Below the pieces are notes generated by a model. It ran no database searches. It worked only from the letters and a program-made list of their open reading frames with translations, and was not told the origin of the DNA. Shown here one piece after another: positions 6,010 to 6,879 of a stretch of DNA of 6,879 nucleotides; the stretch's first letter is position 1, and the number at the start of each line of letters is the position of its first letter. The stretch lies in the NCBI GenBank assembly GCA_002429045.1, contig DIYM01000101.1, positions 1-6,879 on the forward strand, given 5' to 3'. A program made the position numbers and the translations under genes. Source of the DNA: Phycisphaerales bacterium UBA6054 (GTDB taxonomy: Bacteria; Planctomycetota; Phycisphaerae; Phycisphaerales; UBA1924).

Positions 6010-6662
6010 CGCCGCTGATCCTCCCCCGGGCGCTCGCCCGAAAGCAGCATCTCAAGCTCCGCGTCATCGAGCACATCGCGCGCCGAGACCGGCTGGGGTG
6101 GCGTTCCGTTCGGCTTGGGTTCTTCGACCGTGTCACGCCGCCCGTGGCCCGTCGTCGGGCCGGGATCGGGGGCGGGGGCGAGCTTCAGCTCGGCCACAGC
6201 TGACGGGCGGTGCGCCGCGTCGCTTTCGACATCACGGACGAGCTTCGCGCCGGCCCGCGGCTTCCGCATCGCCGCGTCCACGTCGGCACGGGTCAGACCC
6301 GGGTTCTTCGGACGCGCGGGAACACCCGGTACGGCATGCGCCCGAAGCGGCGGGCTCGCCCCGGGCTCGTAGACCCAGACACGCGCGGACGGCGCGAAGC
6401 GTTCGATCGCGGCGAGGACCCGTTCCGGATCCTCGACCCCCGCCAGAACCAGCAGCGAGCGCGGACCGGTCCGATCGGCGTCTCCTGCCCGTTCCGCGAC
6501 GCACAGCTCGGCGAGCGCCGCGAACCCCGAATCGGCTTGGACCGGAGCGAGGCCACGATCGGTGAGCACGCGCAGCAGTTCGTGCGGCATGCGGACACCC
6601 GGCCCGGTCCACACCACGCACGCAAGGTCGCGACACACACTGGAGACATCTCTGCATTGCAC
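6006..6662 (-). CDS. Small receiver-like protein coupled to the diguanylate cyclase gene
   Basis: 218 residues; I do not recognise a named family. Residues about 12-100 read as a degenerate receiver fold: strand ACVVWTG, helix HELLRVLTDRG, PVQADSGFAALAEL, strand SLLVLAGVEDP, helix RVLAAIERF, strand RVWVYEPG. This resembles the N-terminus of the next gene. The rest (about 101-190) is Pro/Ala/Gly/Arg-rich and probably disordered, ending in a short acidic helix, DVLDDAELEMLLSGE (196-210), that could be a docking peptide. There is no output domain, signal peptide or membrane segment. The stop overlaps the GGDEF start by four bases, so the two are probably co-translated. The first possible start is GTG at 6662, because an in-frame TGA lies two codons before it; GTG at 6638 is equally compatible with the fold. 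Neither has a good SD. Codon use and coupling support a real gene; function is inferred only from the neighbour. Confidence 0.7.
   Translation of the reverse strand: MQCRDVSSVCRDLACVVWTGPGVRMPHELLRVLTDRGLAPVQADSGFAALAELCVAERAGDADRTGPRSLLVLAGVEDPERVLAAIERFAPSARVWVYEPGASPPLRAHAVPGVPARPKNPGLTRADVDAAMRKPRAGAKLVRDVESDAAHRPSAVAELKLAPAPDPGPTTGHGRRDTVEEPKPNGTPPQPVSARDVLDDAELEMLLSGERPGEDQRR
6020..6024 (-). promoter_or_regulatory. Shine-Dalgarno of the diguanylate cyclase gene
   Basis: GGAGG on the minus strand, about ten bases before the ATG at 6009 and lying inside the last codons of the upstream gene. It supports 6009 rather than the ATG three codons later. Together with the ATGA overlap it suggests both re-initiation and independent loading of ribosomes. 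Confidence 0.7.
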
Positions 6663-6668
6663 CGTTCA

Positions 6669-6697
6669 ATGATACGGGCCGAAGCCCCCCCTCCGAA
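6669..6697 (-). promoter_or_regulatory. Candidate sigma70-type promoter of the five-gene operon
   Basis: On the minus strand TTCGGA (6697-6692) and TATCAT (6674-6669) are 17 bases apart. The -10 matches the consensus at five of six positions in an otherwise very GC-rich stretch. Transcription would begin near 6662, at or next to the first possible GTG codon of the receiver-like gene. A weaker -10, TATGGG, lies at 6720-6715. Support is limited to motif match and position. Confidence 0.35.
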
Positions 6698-6879
6698 GCG
6701 TGATTCTCGGCACTCCCATACCACGAGTACGACGTCTGTAACGGTTAGTTCGGTGGCTCGGGCAGAGGGAATCCACCCAGGCGGCAACGGTTGCGCCCGG
6801 GTCCGAGAACACAGCGGTGCCCAACAGGCGGGCGCCCGACCCGATCCGGGGTCAACCGGCGTCGAGCAGCGACTCGGCG
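6698..6879. other. Upstream region without a confident gene
   Basis: No open frame here has convincing coding character. It contains two short interrupted palindromes sharing AACGGTT: TAAC-G-GTTA at 6739-6747 and GCAAC-G-GTTGC at 6784-6794. A ten-base palindrome CGGGCGCCCG lies at about 6829-6838, and a GACCC/GGGTC hairpin at 6838-6853. At the very edge, the minus strand reads Ala-Glu-Ser-Leu-Leu-Asp-Ala-Gly then TGA (stop at 6852-6854), which could be the tail of another minus-strand gene. Eight codons are too few to call it. Confidence 0.4.

Noticed and set aside
4762..6018. Plus-strand open frame of 418 codons opposite the diguanylate cyclase
   Set aside because: Arg/Gly/Pro-rich antisense shadow; the minus strand carries the intact GGDEF protein with correct motifs and a good SD.
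6232..6669. Alternative minus-strand frame starting at ATG codons near 6657-6669
   Set aside because: The translation is Arg-rich shadow sequence without hydrophobic-strand pattern; the frame ending at 6006 has receiver-like periodicity and the ATGA overlap.
1..6879. CRISPR arrays, tRNA/rRNA genes, insertion sequences, toxin-antitoxin or phage-defence modules
   Set aside because: No spaced direct repeats, cloverleaf-like segments, transposase motifs or recognisable defence domains were seen on either strand.

Overview
This GC-rich, gene-dense window probably comes from a planctomycete, most likely of the Phycisphaerae. The assignment rests on three things: base composition, a small secreted protein ending in a PAPG-type PEP-CTERM tail, and a GGDEF protein whose catalytic half resembles one I remember as common in Planctomycetes. 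No ribosomal or tRNA gene is present to confirm it.

Layout. At the left edge is the 3' part of a plus-strand class I mannose-6-phosphate isomerase gene (manA, 2-910). Everything else reads on the minus strand. A PEP-CTERM secreted protein (893-1489) converges on manA and overlaps its 3' end by 18 bases. Upstream of it, in minus-strand order of transcription, lie: a small protein with a receiver-like fold (6006-6662); a diguanylate cyclase with a receiver-like N-terminus (4645-6009); a Cof-type HAD phosphatase (3712-4614); the 16S rRNA dimethyladenosine transferase RsmA (2864-3712); and a DegT/StrS-family PLP aminotransferase (1592-2764). A strong intrinsic terminator (1541-1562) follows the aminotransferase.

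Operon reading. The first two genes overlap by 4 bases (ATGA). The GGDEF and HAD genes are 30 bases apart and in the same frame. The HAD and rsmA genes overlap by one base (TGATG). The aminotransferase follows rsmA after 99 bases. This suggests one five-gene transcript starting from a candidate promoter at 6669-6697 and ending at the terminator. The PEP-CTERM gene then restarts from a weak candidate promoter beside that terminator, with a perfect Shine-Dalgarno sequence.

Functions. The genes do not form one obvious pathway. ManA and the aminotransferase fit sugar-nucleotide and surface-glycan synthesis. RsmA is housekeeping, and the HAD protein probably dephosphorylates a small metabolite. 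The first two genes look like a c-di-GMP signalling pair. I see no convincing new defence, mobile or CRISPR system. The most unusual item is the overlapping pair of genes that each carry a degenerate receiver-like domain, only one of which is fused to GGDEF. No gap over 300 bases lacks a gene; the longest is 6663-6879 at the right edge.
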